27,935 nucleotides of DNA, taken from contig DDXM01000015.1 of assembly GCA_002347485.1 (NCBI GenBank), forward strand, positions 1-27,935, given 5' to 3'. This document shows, piece by piece, positions 16,359-22,741 of the stretch (positions are counted from its first letter, which is position 1; each line of letters starts with the position of its first letter). This stretch comes from Anaerolineaceae bacterium UBA2260 (GTDB lineage: Bacteria; Chloroflexota; Anaerolineae; Anaerolineales; Anaerolineaceae). The notes beneath the pieces are model-generated. The model had not been told where the DNA came from and searched no databases. It worked only from the letters and a program-made list of their open reading frames with translations. Both the position numbers and the translations under genes were made by a program.

Positions 16359-16810
16359 TGTACAAGCATCCTTGCCGAACCGTTCATGATGATCTCCCCA
16401 TCCGTCAATCCCAAGGCCTCCAGTAAAAAGCCGAAAATGAGATCCTCACTGGAGTACACTGTTACGATCACATTTTTCATTTCGTCGATCGGGAAATCAC
16501 TCGCATCTTCGTATGCGATATTGATCGGATTGTAATTGGCTGAAATATCTGCAATCGTTTCCAGTGGCACACCAGCGTTGGCGCTGTACGCGTTGATCAG
16601 CGCGAGCGTTTCGGTTATCTCTTCGTGGTTGCGCGAAAGATAATTCGCCCCTTCACGGGCTGCGTTTGTTATTACGATCTTGTGGACGAACAATCGCCCA
16701 AAATCCATCGCCCCCAGGATCAGCAGCAGGATTAACGGCAAAGTCAGCGCCAGTTCCACCAGCGCCTGCCCTTTTCTCTTTGCGATCCTGCGTTTATCTA
16801 AAAAAATCAT
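16355..16810 (-). CDS. TadE-like pseudopilin 1
   Basis: A 151-residue protein, the first gene of the Tad operon. Its N-terminus KRKGQALVELALTLPLILLLILGAMDFGRLFVHKIVITNAAREGANY is a textbook TadE signature (basic residues, G-Q-a-L-V-E, long helix, A-x-R-E-G-A). It is similar in layout to the next gene but clearly diverged, so the pair is an old duplication; such pairs are usual in Tad loci. ATG 16810 is preceded by AAAGG. A strong promoter lies about 130 bp upstream. Confidence 0.9.
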   Translation of the reverse strand: MIFLDKRRIAKRKGQALVELALTLPLILLLILGAMDFGRLFVHKIVITNAAREGANYLSRNHEEITETLALINAYSANAGVPLETIADISANYNPINIAYEDASDFPIDEMKNVIVTVYSSEDLIFGFLLEALGLTDGEIIMNGSARMLVQ

Positions 16811-16925
16811 TCTAAACCTTTTAACGCCCTCTGGTGTTAGATAACACGTCGGACCTGATGGTGTATCCGCGATGTTGAGCGTCGACTAGTGACCCCCTGA
16901 ACAGGGTTTTTTAGCTCCCACTACC

Positions 16926-16939
16926 TTACAATATTGTAA
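16926..16939. promoter_or_regulatory. Perfect palindrome over the Tad operon transcription start
   Basis: TTACAATATTGTAA is a perfect 14-bp palindrome located 3 bp after the -10 box of the Tad promoter, so it spans the expected +1. This is a classic repressor position. A shorter relative, TTACAATGTAA, lies at 16981-16991 over the -10 box of the divergent promoter. Confidence 0.6.
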
Positions 16940-16942
16940 TTC

Positions 16943-16971
16943 ATTGTACAGCAATTGATTGAACTTTTCAA
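16943..16971 (-). promoter_or_regulatory. Promoter of the Tad operon
   Basis: On the minus strand TTGAAA (16971-16966) and TACAAT (16948-16943) are separated by exactly 17 bp. The start would be near 16936, giving a leader of about 125 nt before the first pseudopilin gene. Confidence 0.75.
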
Positions 16972-16987
16972 TCAGAATGCTTACAAT
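16959..16987 (+). promoter_or_regulatory. Promoter of the HD-GYP gene
   Basis: TTGAAC (16959-16964) and TACAAT (16982-16987) are separated by exactly 17 bp. The -35 box is one base from the -35 box of the opposite Tad promoter. The expected start near 16994 gives a leader of about 38 nt with AAGGA before ATG 17032. Confidence 0.75.
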
Positions 16988-17031
16988 GTAATTGTCTTAA
17001 TTCATCCCACCTTTATAAGGATTTGGTTTTT

Positions 17032-17634
17032 ATGCCCCAATCCATCCTTTCCTCAACCTCACGCGAAACGATCGAGAGCATCTCACTCCTGGCTTATGTA
17101 GCCGAAGCCGCTGAATGGGACAACCGCTCTCACCTGCGCCGCGTCAAAGCCTACGCCTTTACGCTTTTCACCACGTTGGGGCTGCAAGCCGCTGAAGCTG
17201 AACTGCTGGCACTGGCTTGTGTGCTGCACGATGTGGGCAAAGCCGCCACGCCCGATGAACTGCTCAAGCGCCAGGGTCAATACACCCCCGCCGAGTGGCA
17301 GGTGATGGAGCGCCACACCATCGACGGCGAGAAAATGCTGCGTGACGCGTCTTCTCCCATTCTGCGCGCCGGGGCGGTCATTGCCCTCACCCATCACGAG
17401 CGCTGGGATGGCAGCGGCTATCCCAATCACACCATCGGTGAAGCGATCCCCATGAGCGGGCGGGTCTGCGCGCTGGTGGATGTCTTCGACGCGCTCACCA
17501 CAGCCCGGCTGTACAAGGATCCCGTGGATCGCGAAGAGGCCTTTGATCTCATTCGCCGCGCCAGCGGAACGCTTTTCGACCCCGCTGTGGTGCAAGCCTT
17601 TGTCAATTCCCGCTCCGTGTTCCTGAGCCGATAG
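17032..17634 (+). CDS. Small HD-GYP domain protein, putative c-di-GMP phosphodiesterase
   Basis: A 200-residue stand-alone HD-GYP domain. Metal ligands and signature residues are present: H34, the HD pair H66-D67 in LHDVGK (with K70), H95 in MERHTIDG, H121-H122 and the signature HHERWDGSGYP (121-131), and finally DVFDALTTARLYKD. HD-GYP enzymes hydrolyse cyclic di-GMP (some act on cGAMP). No receiver, PAS or membrane segment is attached, so regulation must be by expression or a partner. ATG 17032 is preferred to a TTG at 17023, since AAGGA (17018-17022) is 9 nt before the ATG and would abut the TTG. It is transcribed divergently from the Tad operon. Confidence 0.88.
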   Translation: MPQSILSSTSRETIESISLLAYVAEAAEWDNRSHLRRVKAYAFTLFTTLGLQAAEAELLALACVLHDVGKAATPDELLKRQGQYTPAEWQVMERHTIDGEKMLRDASSPILRAGAVIALTHHERWDGSGYPNHTIGEAIPMSGRVCALVDVFDALTTARLYKDPVDREEAFDLIRRASGTLFDPAVVQAFVNSRSVFLSR

Positions 17635-17661
17635 AAAACCCGCGGCGAATAATCACCGCGG
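17635..17661 (-). terminator. Terminator of the lysozyme-like gene
   Basis: Read on the minus strand, CCGCGGTG and CGCCGCGG form an 8-bp stem (one G-U pair) with a 6-nt ATTATT loop, followed by GTTTTC. It stands between the stops of two convergent genes. It lacks a T-run on the plus strand, so it mainly serves the minus gene. Confidence 0.6.
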
Positions 17662-17686
17662 TAGCCAAGTTAAGGTGCTGTCTTTA

Positions 17687-18664
17687 TCAGGGCGGAAAAT
17701 TGAAGTACTTCGCTGTAATGGCATCGGCGTAGGTTACTCCGCGCACACACAGGTCATCCCTGGTCACAGCCTTAATATCCGCCCACTTCACCGGACCGTT
17801 GGTGATCTTGAATGCGTTGGCGACCGCGTCGAACACGCACTCTGAACCGGCGTTGTAGTCCATTAGCGTCAGCTTCCAGATGGTCGCGTAATCCACCACC
17901 AAACCGGAATACCACCCGGTGGCATTGAACACCAGCTGCTGCGTCTGGAAGCAGTATCCCAGCACGGTTTCCGCGAGGATGTCGATACTGCGCTCGGCGG
18001 CGTTGAGGTCGATGCCGTATTCGCAGGTGACGCAGGTGGCCACCAGTGATGAGAGGATCTGTTCCGCCACGGGCACGCTCAGCTCGCAGTTGATCGCGGA
18101 GGTATCATCGCAGACTTTGTAGCGCAGGTCGGCGTTCCACTGCAGGGCGTTGCGCATACCAATATTGGTGATATGCCCGTATCCATAATGCGTTTGCATG
18201 TAGCGTGAAGGCCAGTACTGAGACTCAGTGCGGATCATCATTTTGAGCAGTACCGGCGGCACCCCCACCGTTTCCCACTGGTCAAGAATGGGCTGGTTCA
18301 TCAGGTTCTGTACGGCGATCACATCCTCCTGCGCCGCGTCCATACCGCAGGCGTTGGCGTAGCCCGTCGTGGTGAGACCGTTTGAAGGGCACGTGCCCGC
18401 GTCCACCACGCCGGCGCTGATGAGCTGCCCGGCGAGGAAGAACAGGTTCTCGCTGGTGTTGAGCTGGCTCGCGGTCTCAGGCACGTAGAGCCAGTGCATC
18501 TCCTCCAACGGTACGTTCACCCGGTTGAGACAGGTAGGCGTGGTTTGCGCCGAGGCGGTGAACCCGTTATTCGCCAGGTTAAAGCCCGCCGCCGCGAGGA
18601 AAACCGTCGCGGCGATTATGGCAGCGATGATAATGATCGGTGCGTGTTCCTTATGAGCCCGCAT
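17687..18664 (-). CDS. Secreted or anchored protein with a lysozyme-like core
   Basis: A 325-residue protein with an N-terminal signal peptide or anchor (residues 9-28, PIIIIAAIIAATVFLAAAGF). The central part reads VPPVLLKMMIRTESQYWPSRYM and then YGYGHITNIGM (residues about 135-170). This resembles the catalytic helix of transglycosylase SLT folds: a glutamate (E147) in x-E-S-Q-x-W, then a glycine-rich G-Y-G-x-x-x-x-x-G stretch. The protein carries about ten cysteines outside the membrane. A muramidase could help envelope assemblies such as the neighbouring pilus through the wall, but the link is only positional. GGGGAAG stands before ATG 18664. Assignment by motif resemblance only; otherwise a hypothetical secreted protein. 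Confidence 0.55.
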   Translation of the reverse strand: MRAHKEHAPIIIIAAIIAATVFLAAAGFNLANNGFTASAQTTPTCLNRVNVPLEEMHWLYVPETASQLNTSENLFFLAGQLISAGVVDAGTCPSNGLTTTGYANACGMDAAQEDVIAVQNLMNQPILDQWETVGVPPVLLKMMIRTESQYWPSRYMQTHYGYGHITNIGMRNALQWNADLRYKVCDDTSAINCELSVPVAEQILSSLVATCVTCEYGIDLNAAERSIDILAETVLGYCFQTQQLVFNATGWYSGLVVDYATIWKLTLMDYNAGSECVFDAVANAFKITNGPVKWADIKAVTRDDLCVRGVTYADAITAKYFNFPP

Positions 18665-18752
18665 GGATTGCTTCCCCTACCCAGGACTACGCTTAAAATG
18701 AAGAATGGCGCCTATGCCTGGATCTTCCTGGAATGGTGTTGCAGATTAATAT

Positions 18753-18781
18753 ATTATACGCTCTGCAGCGATTAATTTCAA
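18753..18781 (-). promoter_or_regulatory. Promoter of the lysozyme-like gene
   Basis: On the minus strand TTGAAA (18781-18776) and a perfect TATAAT (18758-18753) stand 17 bp apart. The leader to ATG 18664 is about 80 nt. Confidence 0.75.
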
Positions 18782-18806
18782 TCCCAATTACCGGATTATT
18801 ACCGCT

Positions 18807-19673
18807 TTACAACGCCGGGAATTTCTCCGCCGGGACGAAGCACACTCCCACCATCGAGCGCCCCACGTGCGCGCCCAGCACCAGCGAGAGCTGACGCACC
18901 GGCAGCCAATCCACCTTGAATTGCCTGGCAATTCCCTCCATCAACTGCTGCGCGCCTTCCGGGTTGGCGGCATGCACTACCTGCGCCCGCAGCGCCACTC
19001 CCTCCCCTACGCGCCGGCTCACCTGCTCCACCGCGCCCTTGATTGCGTTACCGAACGAGCGCGCCTGTCCGAGTGTCACATAGGTACCGCGCACCTTCTC
19101 CACGCCGATGATCGGCTTGATGTTGAGTACCGAAGCCAGCAGCCCCTTGAGATGGCTGATGCGTCCGCCGTGAATGAGGTACTTGAGCTCCTTGAGCGTG
19201 TACAGCACGTCAACAGCGCCGCCGATCTTCTCGAGCAGCGTGAGCACCTGCTCACGGTTCCAACCAGCCTTCAGCGCGCGCGCCGCGGCTTCCACCTGCC
19301 AGCCGGAGGGGACGGATAACGTCTTCGTGTCCACCACGGTAACATTAGCTTCGGGCACCATCGCCGCGCCTGCCATGGCCGCATTGACCGTGCCGCTGAG
19401 CCCCGAGGAGATGTGAATGGAGAGGATATCCGGGTCGGTTTTAGCAAGCTCTCGGTACAACAGTGCGAACTCACCCGCCGCCGGCTGCGAGGTGACCGGC
19501 AGATCCTCCGCCGCATCCAGCAGGTCGTAGAAAGCGTCCGGTTGAATATCGATCCCCTCGCGGTACGATTTGTTGCCCAGGGTCACAATCAACGGTACCA
19601 CGTGCACCTTGAACTCGCGCATTTGCTGATGGGTGAAACTGGTATCAGTACCACTGTCTGTCACAATTTGCAT
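18807..19673 (-). CDS. DegV family fatty-acid-binding protein
   Basis: A 288-residue DegV/EDD-fold protein. Members bind a fatty acid (FakB type) and present it to a kinase for phospholipid synthesis. Family signatures: MQIVTDSGTD at the N-terminus, VVPLIVTLGNKSYREGIDIQPDAFYDLL, TSQPAAGEF, ILSIHISSGLSGTVNAAMAGA (the lipid carboxylate-binding Ser region), VVDTKTLSVPSGW and LKELKYLIHGGRIS. I choose ATG 19673 since it matches the usual start right at the first beta strand and has GGAGAAGAAG upstream; an in-frame start at 19793 would add 40 residues unlike the family. No fatty acid kinase gene is present in the window. Confidence 0.93.
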   Translation of the reverse strand: MQIVTDSGTDTSFTHQQMREFKVHVVPLIVTLGNKSYREGIDIQPDAFYDLLDAAEDLPVTSQPAAGEFALLYRELAKTDPDILSIHISSGLSGTVNAAMAGAAMVPEANVTVVDTKTLSVPSGWQVEAAARALKAGWNREQVLTLLEKIGGAVDVLYTLKELKYLIHGGRISHLKGLLASVLNIKPIIGVEKVRGTYVTLGQARSFGNAIKGAVEQVSRRVGEGVALRAQVVHAANPEGAQQLMEGIARQFKVDWLPVRQLSLVLGAHVGRSMVGVCFVPAEKFPAL

Positions 19674-19810
19674 GTCTTCTTCTCCATACCATAATAGCCC
19701 TGCCAGGGGCAACCTAAGCTTACCCTCCGCTTGCGCGCGTGGAAAGTCCCATGAGTCACAACCGGCGGTATACCGCAGGTCACATCGCGCCAACGCGCTG
19801 TTTTTCGGGC

Positions 19811-19816
19811 TATAAT
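19811..19816 (+). promoter_or_regulatory. TATAAT box just before the methyltransferase start
   Basis: A consensus -10 box ends 7 nt before ATG 19824, so transcription would start at or next to the start codon. No ribosome site is present. No good -35 box is visible. Confidence 0.5.
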
Positions 19817-19823
19817 CAGCCGC

Positions 19824-20414
19824 ATGTGGGATGACCGCTACGCCACCGACGAATACCGCTTCGGCACCACCCCCAACCGCTTCCTGGTGGAGTGCGCACC
19901 GCTTTTACCGCCCGGCGCGAAGGTCCTCTCCCTCGGCGAGGGTGAAGGACGCAACGCGGTGTACCTCGCCGGTCTGGGTTTCGATGTCACCGCCGTGGAC
20001 TGCTCCGCGGTGGGGTTGGCCAAGGCACGCCGCCTGGCGCGTGAACGCGGGGTGAGCATCACCACCATTGTTGCTAATCTAAATGAATATCCCATCCAAC
20101 CCGGCGCGTGGGACGCCATCATCAACTTCTTCTGCCATATGCCCTTCGCTGAGCGCGCCCCTCTGCATCAGCGCGTCATCGCGGGACTCAAACCCGGCGG
20201 CGCGTACATCCTCGAGGTGTTCAACCCCGACCAACCGCAATTTGGCAGCGGCGGCCCCACCGACCGCGACCTGCTGATGTCCATCGACGACACCCGCCGC
20301 GAGCTGCCCGGCCTCGACCTGCGCGTGGCGCGCGAGCTCACCCGCCGCCGCGACGATGACGACCCCGCCACCCCGCTGGTCTCGGTGCTGCAGGTGCTGG
20401 CGATACGTTCTTAA
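19824..20414 (+). CDS. Small class I SAM-dependent methyltransferase (TehB-like)
   Basis: A 196-residue methyltransferase. The N-terminus MWDDRYATDEYRFGTTPNRFLVE is typical of the TehB/thiopurine-like group. SAM-binding motif I is LSLGEGEGRN (35-44), where DxGxGxG is the usual form and here the aspartate is serine. The acidic residue at the end of strand 2 is D59 in TAVDCS. Then NLNEYP and the motif IV-like WDAIINFFCHMP follow. Proteins of this group methylate small molecules including tellurite or oxyanions, but the substrate is not readable. It is divergent from the DegV gene and starts without a Shine-Dalgarno sequence. Confidence 0.87.
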   Translation: MWDDRYATDEYRFGTTPNRFLVECAPLLPPGAKVLSLGEGEGRNAVYLAGLGFDVTAVDCSAVGLAKARRLARERGVSITTIVANLNEYPIQPGAWDAIINFFCHMPFAERAPLHQRVIAGLKPGGAYILEVFNPDQPQFGSGGPTDRDLLMSIDDTRRELPGLDLRVARELTRRRDDDDPATPLVSVLQVLAIRS

Positions 20415-20653
20415 CCCCCAGATCACACGGATTTCACTGCTCACACTTAAAAATAATCTGCCATTGCGATACCGGAAGATCTTCCAGGTCGAAGCAAACC
20501 CCAATTACTTAAAGGGGGATTGCTTCGTCACCAAGAACCTTCCTCGCAACAAGGCACAGGGGCTCAAATTTCTCAGCCGTTTTTATATTTTCGTGGGAAT
20601 TCGTGTAATGTGGACTGGCTCATTCTTTGAGCCATGTATTCGTGTACAACTGA
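20415..20653. repeat. Intergenic region with degenerate repeated-type sequence and a hairpin
   Basis: No gene. The region holds CACACGGATTTCAC near its left end and two copies of ATTCGTGTA (about 20600-20608 and 20639-20647). TGGCTCA (20616-20622) and TGAGCCA (20628-20634) form a perfect 7-bp hairpin with a 5-nt loop. The translated left end reads SSEIRVIWGLRTY. That is close to the spurious peptide often annotated from a very widespread intergenic repeat in bacteria (recalled, not searched). Lacking a T-run, the hairpin is a poor terminator for the minus gene ending at 20654. Confidence 0.45.
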
Positions 20654-22039
20654 TTATTTCCGTTTGAATAGGTAAAGCACACGCTCGCTGCCGGGGATGG
20701 GGGCCTTTTCCACGATGGTGAAACAGCCGGCGAAAGCCTGCTCGAAACCCTCTTCGGTGTATTGGTCAAAGATATCCTTGCGCGTCGCGAGCAGGCGCTG
20801 CACCTGTGAATCGCTCTTGGGCACGAACTCGACGATCGCCCAGGTCGCGGCAGCGGCGAAGAACTGCGCCACGGAGGACAGGGGCACGTTGTTCGAGATC
20901 GCCAGGTGATGGATGAGCGCCAGCGCCATCACCAGGTCCACGGGGCCGCGCTCGAGCAGCGACTCGCGCTCGCGGTGCGCCCAGCCCAGCGCCGGGCTGG
21001 GATTGGTGAGGTCGATGACCAGGGGCAGCAGGTGCTGCTCGTCGTTCGCTCGGATGGCAAGGTAATCCTGCTCCACCGCCGCAGGGTCGATGTCACTGGC
21101 GACGGTCTCCACGCCGCGGCGCGAAAGCTCGCGGCTGAACAGACCATTGTTCGCGCCCAGGTCCCAGGCAGTTTTGGGGGCAGCCTTTTCCACAAAGCCC
21201 CCCACGATCTCGCCCTTGGTCTTGAGTGCGTCATCGCTGTAATTGGTGCAGTGGTAATAATCGCCCCATTCGGTGCCCTTCGGCTCCCACTTGAGCGGTT
21301 GGATGGTTTTTTCCAATCCATCGATGATATTCAACAAGCCCGCTTTGCTCAACGTTACCGCCCGCGCCTGCGCCACCTGTTTATCGCTGTACTGCTGCTG
21401 GGCTTTGGCGTGCAGGTGAATGTGCACCGCCAGCCCCGCCAGCCCCAGCTTCGTCTTGCCGGGCAACAGTTCGCTCGCCAGGTCTAGTGGAATGCCATCG
21501 ATATATACACGCATCAACTGCATCAGGCGGATATCCACCAGCGCGCCCAGCGCCAGCGGCGCCAGGAAGTGCTGGCAGAACTGGCGGTAGCCGTCCCATG
21601 GAGCGCCTTCCCTGTAAATGTCGAATGAAAGCGTGTCGATTATGACCGGTTTACCGTTGACGAATTGGATGTTGTAAGCGCTGGCGTCCTTGAGCACCAT
21701 GCCCTGCTCCAACCCGGCGCGCGCGGCGCTCAACGTCAGCAGCGCCGCGTCCTTGAGCTGCGAGAAACTCCACTCATAAGGGTATGATATGAACGGCACC
21801 ACCTGCGGGCGGATGACTTTATACGCCAGGGCGGCGTCAGCCGGCGGCGTGTCCGCCTCCTCGTGCGGGATAAGCATGCCGCGGTTGGTGAGCGCTTCGT
21901 ACAGACCACCGGTCATCAACCTGTCATAGGCTTTGCGATACACCTGGTTGACCTGGCGGAACAGCACACCGTCGCGTTTGAAGATGAATCCGCTGGGGTC
22001 CCTGAAGGAAGCCCCCACGCGTTCGCTATCCAGGCTCAT
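20654..22039 (-). CDS. Kinase-like / SAM methyltransferase two-domain protein (NoeA-like)
   Basis: A 461-residue two-domain protein. The C-terminal part is a class I methyltransferase: WDLGANNGLFSREL (292-305) is motif I, ASDIDPAAVE (314-323) carries the acidic strand-2 end, and VDLVMALALIHHLAI is motif IV. The N-terminal roughly 230 residues look like a diverged small-molecule kinase fold: VLKDASAYNIQFVNGKPVIIDTLSF (115-139) has the H/K-x-D-x4-N catalytic loop (D118, N123) and an I-D metal motif (D135). NoeA-like proteins with this layout occur in polysaccharide regions and may modify a glycan. It overlaps its upstream neighbour by ATGA, so the two are co-translated. Domain one is my inference from motif shape. 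Confidence 0.75.
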   Translation of the reverse strand: MSLDSERVGASFRDPSGFIFKRDGVLFRQVNQVYRKAYDRLMTGGLYEALTNRGMLIPHEEADTPPADAALAYKVIRPQVVPFISYPYEWSFSQLKDAALLTLSAARAGLEQGMVLKDASAYNIQFVNGKPVIIDTLSFDIYREGAPWDGYRQFCQHFLAPLALGALVDIRLMQLMRVYIDGIPLDLASELLPGKTKLGLAGLAVHIHLHAKAQQQYSDKQVAQARAVTLSKAGLLNIIDGLEKTIQPLKWEPKGTEWGDYYHCTNYSDDALKTKGEIVGGFVEKAAPKTAWDLGANNGLFSRELSRRGVETVASDIDPAAVEQDYLAIRANDEQHLLPLVIDLTNPSPALGWAHRERESLLERGPVDLVMALALIHHLAISNNVPLSSVAQFFAAAATWAIVEFVPKSDSQVQRLLATRKDIFDQYTEEGFEQAFAGCFTIVEKAPIPGSERVLYLFKRK

Positions 22040-22245
22040 TCCGCGCTGTCTTCCTGATCCTCATCTTCTACCGCTGGCGCGGGCGGCACGTACTTCTCCC
22101 CCTTGAGGAACGCCTTGATGCGTCCCCAGAAGGTTTTGAGCAGGATCCCGATCCCGCCGAGCAGGCCCGCGGCGAGCAGCTGTACCAGCAGGCTGCCGGT
22201 TCCGGGGTCAAGGTAATTATTGAGTTTAAAGAAAATGATCGGCAT
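22036..22245 (-). CDS. Small single-helix membrane protein with YLDPGTGS motif
   Basis: A 69-residue protein: a short N-terminal strand, NYLDPGTGSLLVQLLAAGLLGGIGILLKTFWGRIKAFLKG, then an acidic tail (VEDEDQEDSAE). The L-D-P-G-T-G-S motif followed by one transmembrane helix and a basic W-x-R-I-K amphipathic patch recurs in small proteins encoded beside NoeA-like and sulfatase-like genes in other bacteria (recollection, not searched). Its TGA overlaps the ATG of the methyltransferase gene. The function is unknown; a membrane docking partner for the soluble two-domain enzyme is possible. Confidence 0.75.
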   Translation of the reverse strand: MPIIFFKLNNYLDPGTGSLLVQLLAAGLLGGIGILLKTFWGRIKAFLKGEKYVPPAPAVEDEDQEDSAE

Positions 22246-22374
22246 GCACCCTCCATTGAGGAATAAGGATTAACTCAAAGATTTTTACCTGGAATGGTGA
22301 ATATACCATCTTTTACTGGTTTTGACTGCGTTTTAGCAGCCATTAATTATCGCGGAACAAACCTCGCGCGCAAG

Positions 22375-22403
22375 TTGAAACAGAAGCTGAGATTTACTAT
22401 ACT
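22375..22403 (+). promoter_or_regulatory. Promoter of the 75-residue protein gene
   Basis: TTGAAA (22375-22380) and TATACT (22398-22403) stand exactly 17 bp apart. The leader is about 23 nt and carries AGGAG (22421-22425). Confidence 0.75.
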
Positions 22404-22432
22404 ATATATAAGTGAAAACAAGGAGTACTGGT

Positions 22433-22660
22433 ATGAAAACCATCGAACTGCTGGACAAAACCCTACAAGTTGAGGTCCGCTACGCCTGTGAAGACAAGGA
22501 CCTGGCCGATAATATCTGCATCAAGGTCAGCGAAACCTGCCCGGAGGAAGAAAAGGTCTTCGTGCATGACGAGAGCCATTTGTACATCACCAAAGAACAG
22601 GCCCAGGCGCTGGCTGACGCGCTCTTGAAGGCGGTGGAGAAGAGCGGGAAAGCACAATGA
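22433..22660 (+). CDS. Small acidic hypothetical protein (75 residues)
   Basis: Not a family I recognise. The protein MKTIELLDKTLQVEVRYACEDKD... is soluble, acidic, with two cysteines (YACED and SETCPEE), a beta-type first half and a helical C-terminus (TKEQAQALADALLKAVEKSGKAQ). ATG 22433 is chosen over a GTG at 22412 since AGGAG stands 7 nt before it and the promoter start would lie at about 22410. It has its own strong promoter, codon use like the GC-rich genes, and no partner on the same strand. Its last 29 codons are duplicated without change at 24623-24709. Confidence 0.75.
   Translation: MKTIELLDKTLQVEVRYACEDKDLADNICIKVSETCPEEEKVFVHDESHLYITKEQAQALADALLKAVEKSGKAQ
22565..22651 (+). repeat. 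87-bp perfect direct repeat, copy 1 (inside the 75-residue gene)
   Basis: From CATGACGAGAGCC to GAGCGGGAAA, all 87 bases are identical to 24623-24709 in the same orientation, 2058 bp apart. It encodes HDESHLYITKEQ to EKSGK. No homology is visible on either side of the repeat borders. Confidence 0.97.
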
Positions 22661-22741
22661 TTATTTTATCCTGCGCATAATAGTGCAATTTTCACTTGTC
22701 CTAAGTATTTCGTTATTTCAAGAAATTCGATCAACCCATTG

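Noticed and set aside
16893..16912. CCCTGAACAGGG followed by TTTTTT as a terminator
   Set aside because: The stem would be only 4 bp with a tetraloop, and no plus-strand gene ends upstream; judged chance or part of the Tad leader.
20906..21487. 193-codon plus-strand ORF opposite the NoeA-like gene
   Set aside because: Mirror of a clear methyltransferase reading frame; composition driven by codon bias of the true gene.
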